Assembly (NCBI GenBank): GCA_027569505.1
Contig: JAPDFF010000012.1
Location: forward strand, 248,001 to 312,000
DNA length: 64,000 bases
Direction: 5' to 3'
Source of the DNA: Chloridium humicola
Taxonomy: Eukaryota > Ascomycota > Sordariomycetes > Chaetosphaeriales > Chaetosphaeriaceae
Part shown: piece by piece, positions 20,301 to 29,843 of the stretch
Numbering within the stretch: position 1 is the stretch's first letter
How the letters are laid out: the number at the start of each line of letters is the position of its first letter
The notes under the pieces: generated by a model
Databases searched by the model: none
What the model saw: the letters and a program-made list of their open reading frames with translations, nothing else
What the model was told of the DNA's origin: nothing
Program-made: the position numbers and the translations under genes

Positions 20301-23095
20301 CAGATGACGAGCTTCCCTCTCTCGACGAGGTGAGGTCGAGCATAGATGCTCTGGTCGCCGACGAACCTATCGACGTCAACATCCGCCAACCACCTGGCGC
20401 CTTTGAGTCGCTCGGTCGTTCTGGCACCCCTTCAGTCCCGCCTGGGTTTTCTTTCCCAAGCGCCCAACCTTCTCCCGCCATTTCTCACTCGTCTCTGCCG
20501 GCCACAAGTGCAGACCGTCAGACCCCGCCGGTTGCGTTGCCCAAGGTTCCCGCCAAGTCAACGGCAACCGCGTCTAGCCCGCTTATCAAGAAGGCGGTTA
20601 CGCCATCTGTGCCCGAGGCCAAGAAGGCCGTCAAGGCTCTTGCAGTTGAGAGTGGCTTGTCCAAGGATATCGCCAAGGCCAAGCCGCAGAAGCTGCTGCA
20701 GGATGAAGACTTCCCAGCTCTCAACTCTCCCAAGCCTTCGGCAGCGACGCCAGTCACCCAGCCAAAGACAGCAACGGGCAAGGCATCTGCGTCAAGCAGC
20801 AAGAAGTCGTCCGAGAAGCCTGCCGAGAAGGCCAAGGAGAAGGTAAAGGACAAGGGTAAGGAAAAGGAAAAGGAGAAGCCCGCACCCGCACCTACCCCTG
20901 CGCCCGCACCATCGCCCAAGAAGAACGATACTCCAAAGCCGGAGCCCAAGGTCCCTGAGAAGGCGCCAGAAAAGGCCCCCGAGAAGGTGGCCGACAAGGT
21001 CGAGAAGAAGGCCGAGAAGCGCCCTGTCCCCGGCATCCTTAACATCGCCGCGGCGACCAAGGCAGCTCAAATTAGGATCGTGGAGGCGCAATCCGCAACA
21101 GACAAGGCGACTGCAGATAGGGATTCTGCTTTCCCCGCGCTTCCGACTCCCACTCCCGCCTCGGTCGCGTCTCCTCTCACCCGGGCGGCCCCGAAGACCC
21201 TTAGATTGGTTTCCACGCCCAAGACGGAGACGCCATCCACTCCGATCCTCGCAGGCTCCGCCGTTCGTTCGGTTACTGCTTCGTCCATTCGCCCCGAGAC
21301 CCCTGCAAGCGAGTTGATTTCCGATAGTGCGAGCATCATCTCGGCGTCTTTCTCGACATCGCGCGCGAGCTCTCCCCCGCCATCCCGTATTGGCGCGGCT
21401 CCAGTGCGGTCAACAACCAAGAGCCAACAGCGTAAGCAGCGCAAGGAGGCTCTCAAGAAAGACACAGCGACCATCGCCGCGCAGCCGGTCAAGGTCGAAA
21501 CTTCGGTCGAGATCGCGCCCATCATCGGCCGGAAGAAGAAGCAGAAGAAGGAGAAGGAGAAGCCGAGCAGCAGCAAAACTGCCACACCCGCGGTGAGCCG
21601 CCCAGAGACCCCGTTAGCAACCCAGCCGCCTCCCATCAAGGAGGCCAAGGAAGCCACCGAGGTCAAAGAGGTCAAGGAAGAGTCCTCGGCTTATCGGTCG
21701 ACAGCCAACGAGACTACCACCCTGACCGACGAGCCCCTGCTCAGGTACGGGGACGTGAAGGGCAAGCTGGGCGACAAACAGGGCTCGGACCCGTCGACAC
21801 CGCGGACCCTTCCCACTCCTGCGTCCGTTCTGCATGACCTCCAGCAGGCCGGGCTCTTGTCAGCGAGCGTTGAGAGTCTTGCGCTTTTCAAGCCGGTGAA
21901 TGTCCAGGCGGACAGGTTACGCGCCGACGCCAACAACCCCATTCTCCAAGACCGGGAATGTGAGAACTTCCTCACTCCGGTCAGGCCGATTGTCACCGCG
22001 GATGACCGTGCGGCACTCCTTGAGGGCAGGCCAGTGCGCAAGGTTGTGGACGGTACCCGTATCATGCTGACCCCGAACGGCGACTGCGTCCGCAATCTCA
22101 GCCCCGAGGAGGAAGACCGCTTTCTCGAGCTGCAGCACCTCGTCGCCCAAGCGGTCGCTAGCCCCGCCGCCTTTGCCTTCCCCCGCAAGCACGAGGGGAA
22201 CTTCATGCTAATGAGCGGCCGCGCCGTTCCTACTACGCCGCCGACCTGCTTTCCTCCTCCTGGTGGTGCGGTCCCTGATCCTATCAGTAAGATCCATAAG
22301 GAGGAAGCCATCTCCTGCATCAACCAATACATGCTCCCCCGCTGGAACAACAACAGGAGCCTCTTCCTCGAGCGCACAATGGACGCCCTAACCGCCGACG
22401 CCCCAGCCTACCCACCCGCCCACCTCCCCTACGTCGAACCCCTCCTCAGCAGCTGGCCCGTCAACCTGCAAAACCCCACAGTCCCGGGCTACCCCATGTC
22501 TGTTCCCCTCTCCTCCCACCCCTCCTTCTACCCTCGCAACGACGACGACGACGACACCGACGCCCTCCTCACCCACCTCGGCGCCGCCCCGCCAGAGCTC
22601 AGCTACCCCGGCCCCGTCGGCGCCTTCGCGCCCGACAACGACCACGACGCCGACGACGACGAAGACCCCACCGAAGAAGACTACGCCGACCTCAACGCCC
22701 AGCTCCCCACCGTCGAAGACGTCTTCGGCCCGGGCGCCACCCACAGCCAGCCGCGCTTACCACGCCACCACGTCGCGGCCTACCAGTCCTCCCCCTCCCC
22801 TTCCTCCTCCTCTTACTATCCCCCCCCTCCTCCCCCGCCACCGCCCCGCTCGGCGTACCAATCCCAGCCTGCATCGGGCGCGGCGGGGGGTGTGCCGATG
22901 CAGCTGCCGTTTCCGAATATCCCGCTGATGGCGCTCGGTGAGGCGGAGGGGTTGCTATCAGTGGCGAGGAAAGAGACGGAGAAGCTGGAGAGGAGTTTGA
23001 ATCAGGTGATGAGGAAAAATAGGCGGTGGTTGATGGCGGGGTTGGGTGGTGCGGGTGGTAGTGGGGGGGTGGCTGTGGGGGGTGGCGGGCATTGA
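20301..23095 (+). CDS. Probable C-terminal extension of NOT4 (long form), or a separate gene lacking its first exon
   Basis: An open frame of about 930 codons begins at a good acceptor and has no suitable ATG near its start, so it is a 3' exon. It is in a compatible phase with a GTGGGT donor at 19569, giving ...TQADDELPSLDEVRSSIDAL. Contents: PPGFSFP motifs, a DEDFPALNSPKP patch, a long Ala/Lys/Pro-rich stretch (KEKEKPAPAPTPAPAP), a KKKQKKEKEKPSS basic patch, then a more conserved-looking block (about 540-700) including VVDGTRIMLTPNGDCVRNLS and EEEDRFLELQHLV. It ends with a helix KETEKLERSLNQVMRKNRR. From memory, long Not4 proteins of filamentous ascomycetes have a similar tail; this needs checking. 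Otherwise it is a disordered protein of unknown role. Confidence 0.6.
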
Positions 23096-24068
23096 CTAGC
23101 TTTTGATGGCCCTCGCCGCAGCCGCTCGTCTTCGGTTTCCGATGCTGCTGCTTATCCTTACCCTGGTGGAAGTGAAGGTGGGTTTGGGTTGTTTAGCAGG
23201 GGTGGTGGGAGAGAGCGGACGGGGGGGAGGAGAAGGGATGCTGTGGCTGCAGTGGCGGTGGCGGTTGCGTTGGCGAGGGTGTTGAGGGGGTTGAGTAGTA
23301 TGGGGGAGGCGGCGTTTGCGGCGGTGTGGATGGCTGTGTTGTTGGTGGAGAGTGTGGTGGCTATGGCGGCGAGGGGTGCGGTGGTCGCGGTGGAGGTGGT
23401 GTGTGCTGTGTTGGATTGGGTTGGGGCGGAGTATTAGGAGAATCGAAAGGGTTGGGGGAAGATGGGGATGAGAGAGAGTTCGTGATCAGAGTTGGTTGGC
23501 GGCATGGGCTGCGGCTGCGCTACGTGAGCGAGGCACTTGTCAGCAGTGTTGGATGTTTTATCTGTTTGAGTATCGGTGTATGGGTTTATAGTTTTCAGGG
23601 AGGGCTCGGGCTCGGTCATGGAGAAGCCACACAGGTTGTGCTTGGGATGGGTTACAGGACAACCCCGTTTGGCGTTGCATTTGAGGCCTCGGATCACGGC
23701 TTTCAGCCACATCGCCATCATCATCATTAGCGTTGTAGGACTGCGATCATTTGTTTGTAGAATAGTAGCTGTATGGAAATAGGAGCGGAATTGCAGGAGC
23801 ATTGACTTGATCATCACACCGTGCGTTTGTCGAGCTGGTGGCGATCATTCGGTGCAGATTTGTGTTGAATCTCTTCGGTGATCCAATGAGCTTCTGGTGT
23901 CTCTCCGTGGACCAAAGATGGAGATCTCTCTCTCTTAGCGCATTGTCTGAGCACCGTCGAGGCCATGTAGCAATTGGCAACACAGTTGGCAATGACCAAA
24001 AATTGGCGTCGAAGAAGAGGAATTAAGAAGCATGGAAAAAGAAAGAGCAAAAGTTAAAGCTTCTAGTT
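23096..24068. other. Intergenic, 3' of NOT4
   Basis: Probable 3' UTR and spacer. The first ~340 bases are G-rich and open in several frames without any recognisable domain. I see no other gene before the tRNA. Confidence 0.45.
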
Positions 24069-24171
24069 GGGCTCAATCGGGGATCGAACCCGAGACCTCG
24101 CACATCTTCAACCTGTTAACAGGTGGTGGGTTCCACCCGAAGCACGAATCATACCACTAGACCATTGAGCC
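24069..24171 (-). tRNA. tRNA-Pro (CGG), with intron
   Basis: On the minus strand the acceptor stem GGCTCAA pairs perfectly with TTGAGCC. The D arm is TGGTCTAGTGGTATGA. The anticodon loop TTCGGG gives anticodon CGG, in a stem CGTGC/GTGCG with two G-T wobbles. An intron of roughly 30 nt follows position 37. The T arm is CTCGGGTTCGATCCCCG. It forms the left border of a gene-poor stretch that ends at another tRNA-Pro. Confidence 0.9.
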
Positions 24172-24746
24172 GAAGCTGGTTGGTTGAACGCCATCCTTGA
24201 CAGTTTAGCTTATTAGCTGCCAGTTGTTCAGCGTTTGGAATATAGATGTGTAGCTTAAGAGCATCTCCATTGGTGTTCTTGTGTTGTGATCAATGATTAA
24301 CATTCTTGAGTAAAATAGCGTCTAATCGGAGCATGGCTAAGGGTCACGGATCTACAAAGAAGTCGTGTTCGAGGGAAGTCACTAGTGGATGGAACTGACA
24401 TGCCTGACTCGGGCAGTTGCAGCTTGTGACATGCTCTCTCTGCAAAATGGCCATTAATCGGAGTGAAGTACCTTCCATTGACACTCCGAACATTTAACCG
24501 ACAGACAACAACGAAAACTTATGTTTCCGGTGTCATAAAAAACCTCGGACCATCCAACCCAAGGTCCATGACCCTGTTGTCACCGAGTTCCAACAACTGG
24601 ATGAAATTCCGGCCGTAATCAAATCGTAATTCCAAAGTCTCAAAACCACAATGAAATCAACTTGAAAACCCAATGACGATCTTCGGCTAATGAAGGCATC
24701 GAAATCCATGTTAAAAGTCACCAACTCCAGCTACCTCATACCAAGT
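24172..24746. other. Gene-poor spacer
   Basis: I see no gene here. Composition is more AT-rich than in the core genes to the left. Confidence 0.45.
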
Positions 24747-24938
24747 CTATGGGGTCCGGATTGTGAGGGTTTCTGTGGGGAGATCCGGGTTTTCTATGGT
24801 AACGATCAGGGACTCAGACGAACTGAGAGAAACGGTATTCGTGATAATATCTGGCTCGGTAGACATCGAATCATCCGCAGCAGGTGCGGCTGCAAAAGCG
24901 GCCACGAAGAGTGTAGCCAGCCCAAGCCTGAGACGCAT
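24747..24938 (-). CDS. Very small secreted protein, probably an internally deleted paralogue
   Basis: A 63-aa frame starts at 24938. It begins with a signal peptide (MRLRLGLATLFVAAFAAAPA) and continues ADDSMSTEPDIITNTV; it has no Cys. The start context, signal peptide and ADD motif match the gene at 26010-26435. The TEPDIT motif matches that protein's C-terminal tail, with 15 of 16 bases identical around ACCGAGCC(A/G)GATATTA. It therefore looks as if about 100 codons carrying all the cysteines were lost and the signal peptide joined to the tail. Whether it is expressed is unknown; it may be a pseudogene. Confidence 0.45.
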   Translation of the reverse strand: MRLRLGLATLFVAAFAAAPAADDSMSTEPDIITNTVSLSSSESLIVTIENPDLPTETLTIRTP

Positions 24939-26009
24939 TGCGGTTCTATGTTTCTTTATTGAACTCCATGTTAGCCAGGGAACTGTGTTCAGTTTCAGCT
25001 CGTAGTATAAATTACCAGAGCTATTACGGTGATAGGGCGCCGAAACAAGCGGGATAGGTCGTCGGGAGTTTCTGTTTGAACAATCAGGGAGTTGGACAAA
25101 ATTGAAATGTTGTGGAGGGGTCTACCCCTCTGGGATTGAAAACAGAATTGAGCCAAGGGGTGGGTGAGTGAGTGTTGCAGATCAGAGTCTCTTCAACTTT
25201 AGTTGTCTGCTAGAGAAAATTGGAAGCCTTGATGTCGAGACGGAGGGGGTTAAGTTTGCATTTGACATCTGAGACTCCCACTCGGATGTCTCCCCATTCC
25301 CCTCGCCGTAACCATGGGCAGTGCCAAGAAGGTCGGCGCATCGTCAGCTGTCCCGCATGATACTATTGATGTTGCTAGTTATGGATTTGCACCACTCTCC
25401 TTCTGGGCATGAGTATCTCCAAATGCTCTTGCAAATCACACGTGTGATTGAAGTTTGAAGCTGCATCAACCCCTCAACTGCGTAACCCAACTTGCATGAA
25501 CTAGGATGAATCTGGCTTTGAAGGTCGCGGTTGGAAAGAAGGAGCTGCGTCTTCTGATTTTCTTAAGGACCGAGGGGAATCCCGCCCTCAGAAATTTCCG
25601 AGGTATTGACTCGGCTGTAATTTAGGCGCTTCCTCCATGTCCACGGTTTGGTCTGAATCAAGTGAAGTGCCCAACACTGCAAGCAGGTTAGGGAAGCTTT
25701 AGGTGTTTTCCACGAAACGAACAGCAACCCGAGTCCAGCATATCTCAGAAGTGAAACCAGCTGAGGCATAAGATAGCATTATCCAATTTTGTCACTCTGT
25801 CTAGCATAACTCTCCACCTACTACTCCCCTCGTTGTTCCAGAAGTTGCATCCAAAATCCACTAGTAAGCCCAAAAGTTTCACCTCGACTGTAGTGGATGT
25901 CTGAAGAGACATCAAAACAGCCAGAGATTTTAGAAGAAGTCACCAAGGTCGATCATCACCTCGTCCGTGGGGCCGATCGGAACAAACCCAGCTGTTAGTG
26001 TGCCGTACA
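24939..26009. other. Duplicated upstream region of the secreted-protein genes
   Basis: No gene is seen. Parts of this stretch resemble the region upstream of the gene at 26010-26435. For example, TCAACTGCGTAACCCAACTT at about 25,476 compares with TCAACTGTGTGATACAACTT at about 26,911, and the two are followed by similar bases. This supports a tandem segmental duplication covering gene plus promoter. Confidence 0.45.
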
Positions 26010-26435
26010 CTACCGAGGTTGCGGGCAGGCTGGGAGGGTAATATCCGGCTCGGTGCCGTTCTCGACGGGCGCCTCCTTCCAATGGCAGCCAATCTCTCTC
26101 CAGTAGTCCAGATAGCAATCTGCCTGGGCACCTTGGCAGTTGTACGAGAACCGCTTGATGTGGCTGATGCAACGCTTTGGTTGTCCGCCGGTGAAGTAGA
26201 AGTGGCCCCGGCCCAGTCTCCAGTCGATGCATATGGGGGCCATGTAGGCCGAATTTGGGTTGGTTTGGCAACCGTCTTTGGCCCAGATATACTGGCCGTT
26301 GAATGCTAAGTACCAGACGACATCAAAAGTCTCACACCCGCCGGGGACCCAGCAGATGTTATAGAAGACCATCATGTCATCCGCCACTGACGTGGCCGCA
26401 AGGGCTGCAAAGAGGGCAGTTGTCCCAAGACGCAT
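26010..26435 (-). CDS. Small secreted cysteine-rich protein
   Basis: A single-exon frame of 141 aa; the ATG at 26435 is chosen because it places a clean signal peptide (MRLGTTALFAALAATSVADD) at the N-terminus. The mature part has nine Cys spread over ~120 residues and the segment ICIDWRLGRGHFYFTGGQPKRC. That segment is matched by VCFDWGNERAHFYFQGQGKR in the protein at 27264-27608. Size, secretion signal and Cys content fit a fungal small secreted protein or effector candidate, or an antimicrobial or cell-surface protein; no family was recognised. It sits among transposons in a gene-poor stretch. Confidence 0.65.
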   Translation of the reverse strand: MRLGTTALFAALAATSVADDMMVFYNICWVPGGCETFDVVWYLAFNGQYIWAKDGCQTNPNSAYMAPICIDWRLGRGHFYFTGGQPKRCISHIKRFSYNCQGAQADCYLDYWREIGCHWKEAPVENGTEPDITLPACPQPR

Positions 26436-27263
26436 TGCGATTTTGTGTCCGCGCTTCCCTAGAGGCACAGGCTTGAATTTGTGGTTAGCTGTGTCCATAT
26501 TCTGCCAGCAGCAGAAAATCATGAGTCAGAACTCACAGTGATGCTTTTGAAGGTAAGCGTTTCTGGAAAAGGGACTGAACGGGGCGACTTTAAAAGGCTT
26601 CATGAAGTCACTGTCAAAGTGAGGTGAAACAACCCGAGAGATGATGATACTAAAATCTTCGGCGTTGTTCAGACTTGTTCCAAGCTCTGGCGTGTGCTGG
26701 ACAGCTGGAGCAAAGTGCGTGATGGAGGAATGGAGACAGGTTAAGTTTGGAGGGACGTCTTGAGAACCAAACCGACCTTTCAATCTCCTCAATGTGATAT
26801 TCGACAGTGCCAGCATCGATGCGTTGTGATTTCTCCCGCATGGAACTAAGTTAGTTTCTGCAGGTCGAGCATATGCCACTGGCAGAAGAACAGTGCTACA
26901 TAAACACACCATCAACTGTGTGATACAACTTGCATGAGCTAATATAGATTCGTTGGCAAAGTTCGTGTTCGCCAAACTTATCCTGCTGCTCGGAATGTCT
27001 TCAAGAAGCATGCGCATTGTCCCGCCTTCATCTTTTCCAGATTTCTCAGGAATCCTACTCTCTGTGGCCTGTCATTCATCTCAGCAACTCATAGACCCTA
27101 AACCAAGCACTAGCTTAATACTTGAGCTTGGAGTTTTGCTTTCCTCCAAGTTGTAAGTGCCCCCTGACTCCGGCCAAAACACTGGCACCGTTCCGACTCC
27201 TTTCTGACTCATATCAGCAGCAAAGAATCAACACAAGAACGTTCAGCTCAAACGGAGAGTACC
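26436..27263. promoter_or_regulatory. Divergent region between two secreted-protein paralogues
   Basis: This contains the promoters of the leftward (26435) and rightward (27264) genes. Part of it is repeated upstream of the gene at 24938. No coding exon is supported. Confidence 0.45.
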
Positions 27264-27608
27264 ATGCATCTCAAAAGCCTTCCCATTCTGACGCTTGCTG
27301 CCAGTTTCGCCACCGCCACGGCCGACGAAATCACAGTCTTTACAACATGCCCAGCCTTTGGCAACTGTAGCTCAGGGGCTGGAGTATGGCACTCGGGTTA
27401 CGGCCACTACACCGTCAACTGCAACGAGGGCTGCCGGAACGGGGGCAGTGAGCACATCGTCCCGGGGCTGAATTCGGTCTGTTTTGACTGGGGGAATGAA
27501 CGGGCACACTTCTACTTTCAAGGTCAGGGAAAGCGGCGTTTGCGTCTGTGGGACAGTACCGGGGCTGGACTTTGCAGTCCTCCCGGCGAATGCTCGTTTC
27601 AGAGGTAG
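27264..27608 (+). CDS. Small secreted cysteine-rich protein, paralogue of the 26010-26435 product
   Basis: 114 aa in one exon. A signal peptide (MHLKSLPILTLAASFATATA) is followed by DEITVFTTCPAFGNCS; seven Cys in total. VCFDWGNERAHFYFQGQGKR aligns with the divergent neighbour's ICIDWRLGRGHFYFTGGQPKR, so the two are paralogues. After this block the two tails differ. In the alternative frame near 27,535 the bases read GVCVCGTVPG, so a small frameshift may have altered the C-terminus. Function unknown. Confidence 0.6.
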   Translation: MHLKSLPILTLAASFATATADEITVFTTCPAFGNCSSGAGVWHSGYGHYTVNCNEGCRNGGSEHIVPGLNSVCFDWGNERAHFYFQGQGKRRLRLWDSTGAGLCSPPGECSFQR

Positions 27609-27831
27609 AAGGAAGTTGGGTGTACATGGTAGGGGCAGACACCCGGGTCTGAGAGCATAGCTCAAACTAGGCAATAAGTCAAACACCCTGTTTTCCGCCC
27701 CTCCCCCATTCCGCCCCCTAGTTTACATACAAAATTGCCAAAACATACCATCTTTACATTACAATAAAACTACCACCTATACAAGTGAGTTTGATGTCAA
27801 CTACTAGGCCTATACTTAATTACTAGATATA

Positions 27832-29520
27832 ACGTGATCCACCATCGACCCGGACACCCCATCGACCCGGACACTTTTTCCCCCACCATAACCACCTAAC
27901 TTCAAGACGCGTTTTCTCTACCACGATGATATCCGATTATATTGCAGAAAACCGAGTTCTTCTCGCAATTAATACGATTCGATCGAAACCGTGTTTAAGC
28001 TATTTACGATGTGCCCAAGTCTACGATTGCCGACAGAATGAAGGGCCACGTCGCGAGGTCCGACAGCTACAACGCTCGTTCAAATTTGACGAAGATAGAA
28101 GAGGAGGTTATTGTTCAATATGTCCTCGACCGAGATTCGCGAGGGGTTTCGCCCCGGATTGTCGACGTGAGTGATATGGCCAATCTCCTGCTTCGGAAAC
28201 GCGGTGCGCGACACGTCGGAAAGAACTGGCCAGACCGATTTGTTGCACGACGTCCAGAGCTAAAGACGCGTTTCAATCGCGTCTACGACTACCAGAGAGG
28301 CCTCTGCGAAGATCCTGCAATTGTTGAGCTATGGTTCCGACTAGTGGCCAACATGCGAGCGAAATACGGTATCCTCGACTGCGACTTCTACAACTTCGAT
28401 GAGACTTCAGGGCCGCTTCCACCTCGCTAGCTGGTACTCTGAACACTATATTCCTGACGACTGGGCCGTCAAGACAATAACTAACGGATGGACAGATAAT
28501 ACGACTGGTCTAGAATGGCTATAGCACTTCGACGAGCATACTAAAGGCCGTCGGAGAGGTACATATCGGATGCTAGTACTTGATAGCTATAAGAGCCACG
28601 TCAACGCAGAATTTGAGGATTATTGCAAGGAGAACAATATCATTACTATTTGTCTACCTCCCTATTCCTCGCATCTTACCTAGCCTCTCGATATCGGTTG
28701 TTACAGCGTCCTAAAGAAGATTTATGGCGCTAAAATTGAGTACTTCATCAAGGCCCGGATCATGCACATCACTAAGCCCGAGTTCTTCCTTGCATTCAGA
28801 GCTGCCTTCTACCGAACTTTCACTAAAGAAAACGTTTCTCGGAGGCTTTCGGGGGTTTGGACTTATCCCCTATGATCCATAGGCTGTGCTTTTGAAGCTG
28901 GATATCAGGTTGCAGACGCCAACACCCCCTAGGACTCCCAATAGGCCACCCTCGCCATGGGTCTCCAAGATACCCCGGACCACCAACGAAGCCCTCTCGC
29001 AGTCTACCCTTATCAAGGGTCGAATTGCTAGACACCAGGGAAGCTCTCCAATTCCGATTTTAGCCGCTGTCGACCAGCTTTCGAAAGGAATGCAAGCGGT
29101 TTTTTCTCGAGTACTTCTATTAGAGGCCGAGGTACGGACACTGCAAGCGGCCAACGAAGCACTTTCTAAACGCCGGAGGGCCAAGAGAACGCGGCTTCAG
29201 GATGGAGGGGCTATCAACGGAAGCCAGGCTAGGGAAATAATGGCAGAGAAGGGTGTGATTGAAGAAGAAGGACGCGTCGAGGGGGAAAACGAGGGGTCGT
29301 CCAAAAGGCTTCGGACAGCTTCGCGGCTCTGTTGCATCTGCCGCAAGCCTGGCCACAATGCAAGGACATGCCCGGAGACTGGAGAAACAGATAGTTCAAG
29401 CGAATCTAAGTAGTTGCAATTGATTTGATAGGTTTTCGGTGGACTTTTGGCACTTTGTAAGAGTAAGGTCTAGAAAAGTGTCCGGGTCGATGGGGTGTCC
29501 GGGTCGATGGTGGATCACGT
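27832..29520 (+). mobile_element. Fot1/Pogo-family DNA transposon, nested and defective
   Basis: This 1,689-bp element has perfect 47-bp terminal inverted repeats starting ACGTGATCCACCATCGACCC, flanked by TA at 27830-27831 and 29521-29522. Each repeat carries a 17-bp unit almost twice in tandem (CATCGACCCGGACACCC, then CATCGACCCGGACAC). It encodes a transposase of the Pogo/Fot1 type, now broken. It lies inside the outer element at 27677-29841 and so arrived later. Confidence 0.9.
27925..29413 (+). pseudogene. Degenerate Fot1/Pogo transposase
   Basis: Pieces are collinear. A helix-turn-helix/CENP-B type N-part lies at about 28,011-28,406 (VPKSTIADRMKGH..., VSDMANLLLRKRG, ...), ending in YNFDET with the first catalytic Asp. 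An internal deletion then joins to a segment reading FHLASWYSEHYIPDDW (from about 28,410), VLDSYKSHVNAEFEDYC with the second Asp, and PLDIGCYSVLKK. In-frame TAGs occur at WL*HFD, LT*PLD and YDP*AV, and a 1-nt shift lies near 28,838. The last frame (28886-29413) ends with a zinc knuckle CCICRKPGHNARTC. Several stops sit where Gln is usual, consistent with C-to-T mutation such as RIP. Confidence 0.85.
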
Positions 29521-29843
29521 TACTCTCTTTTTAAAAATATTAAATATTATTGAGATCAAATAGGAATTGTCAATCGAAAAACTTGTTAGTTTCCTCACCT
29601 TAGCTACAAAGAAACACTAACATTTCAGAAACTAAAATGTAGCTCTAGATAGCCTTAAAACGAATGATTAAGTATCTTAAACTTCCTATTAATTTTTGAA
29701 AGCATCTTTTTACCATTGCCATTTTTCATTTCTTGCTTCGTTGGTTGGGGATTAAGGAAGATTATTTTCGCATAGCTAACCCTGAGGGTTAGAGGTGCAT
29801 TTGGCGGAATCTGGGAGGGGCGGAAAACAGGGTGTTTGACTTA

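Larger units (their letters stand above)
27677..29841. mobile_element. Outer non-coding DNA transposon (TA target duplication), interrupted by a Fot1-like element
   Basis: Inverted termini begin AGTCAAACACCCTGTTTTCC at 27677 and end with the complement at 29841. The first 29 bases are identical, then two mismatches and eight more matches, so about 39 bp of inverted repeat. TA dinucleotides flank both ends (27675-27676 and 29842-29843), as for Tc1/mariner/Pogo elements. Without the inner element, about 474 bp of AT-rich sequence remain, with no transposase. It is a MITE-like or deleted copy. Confidence 0.85.
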
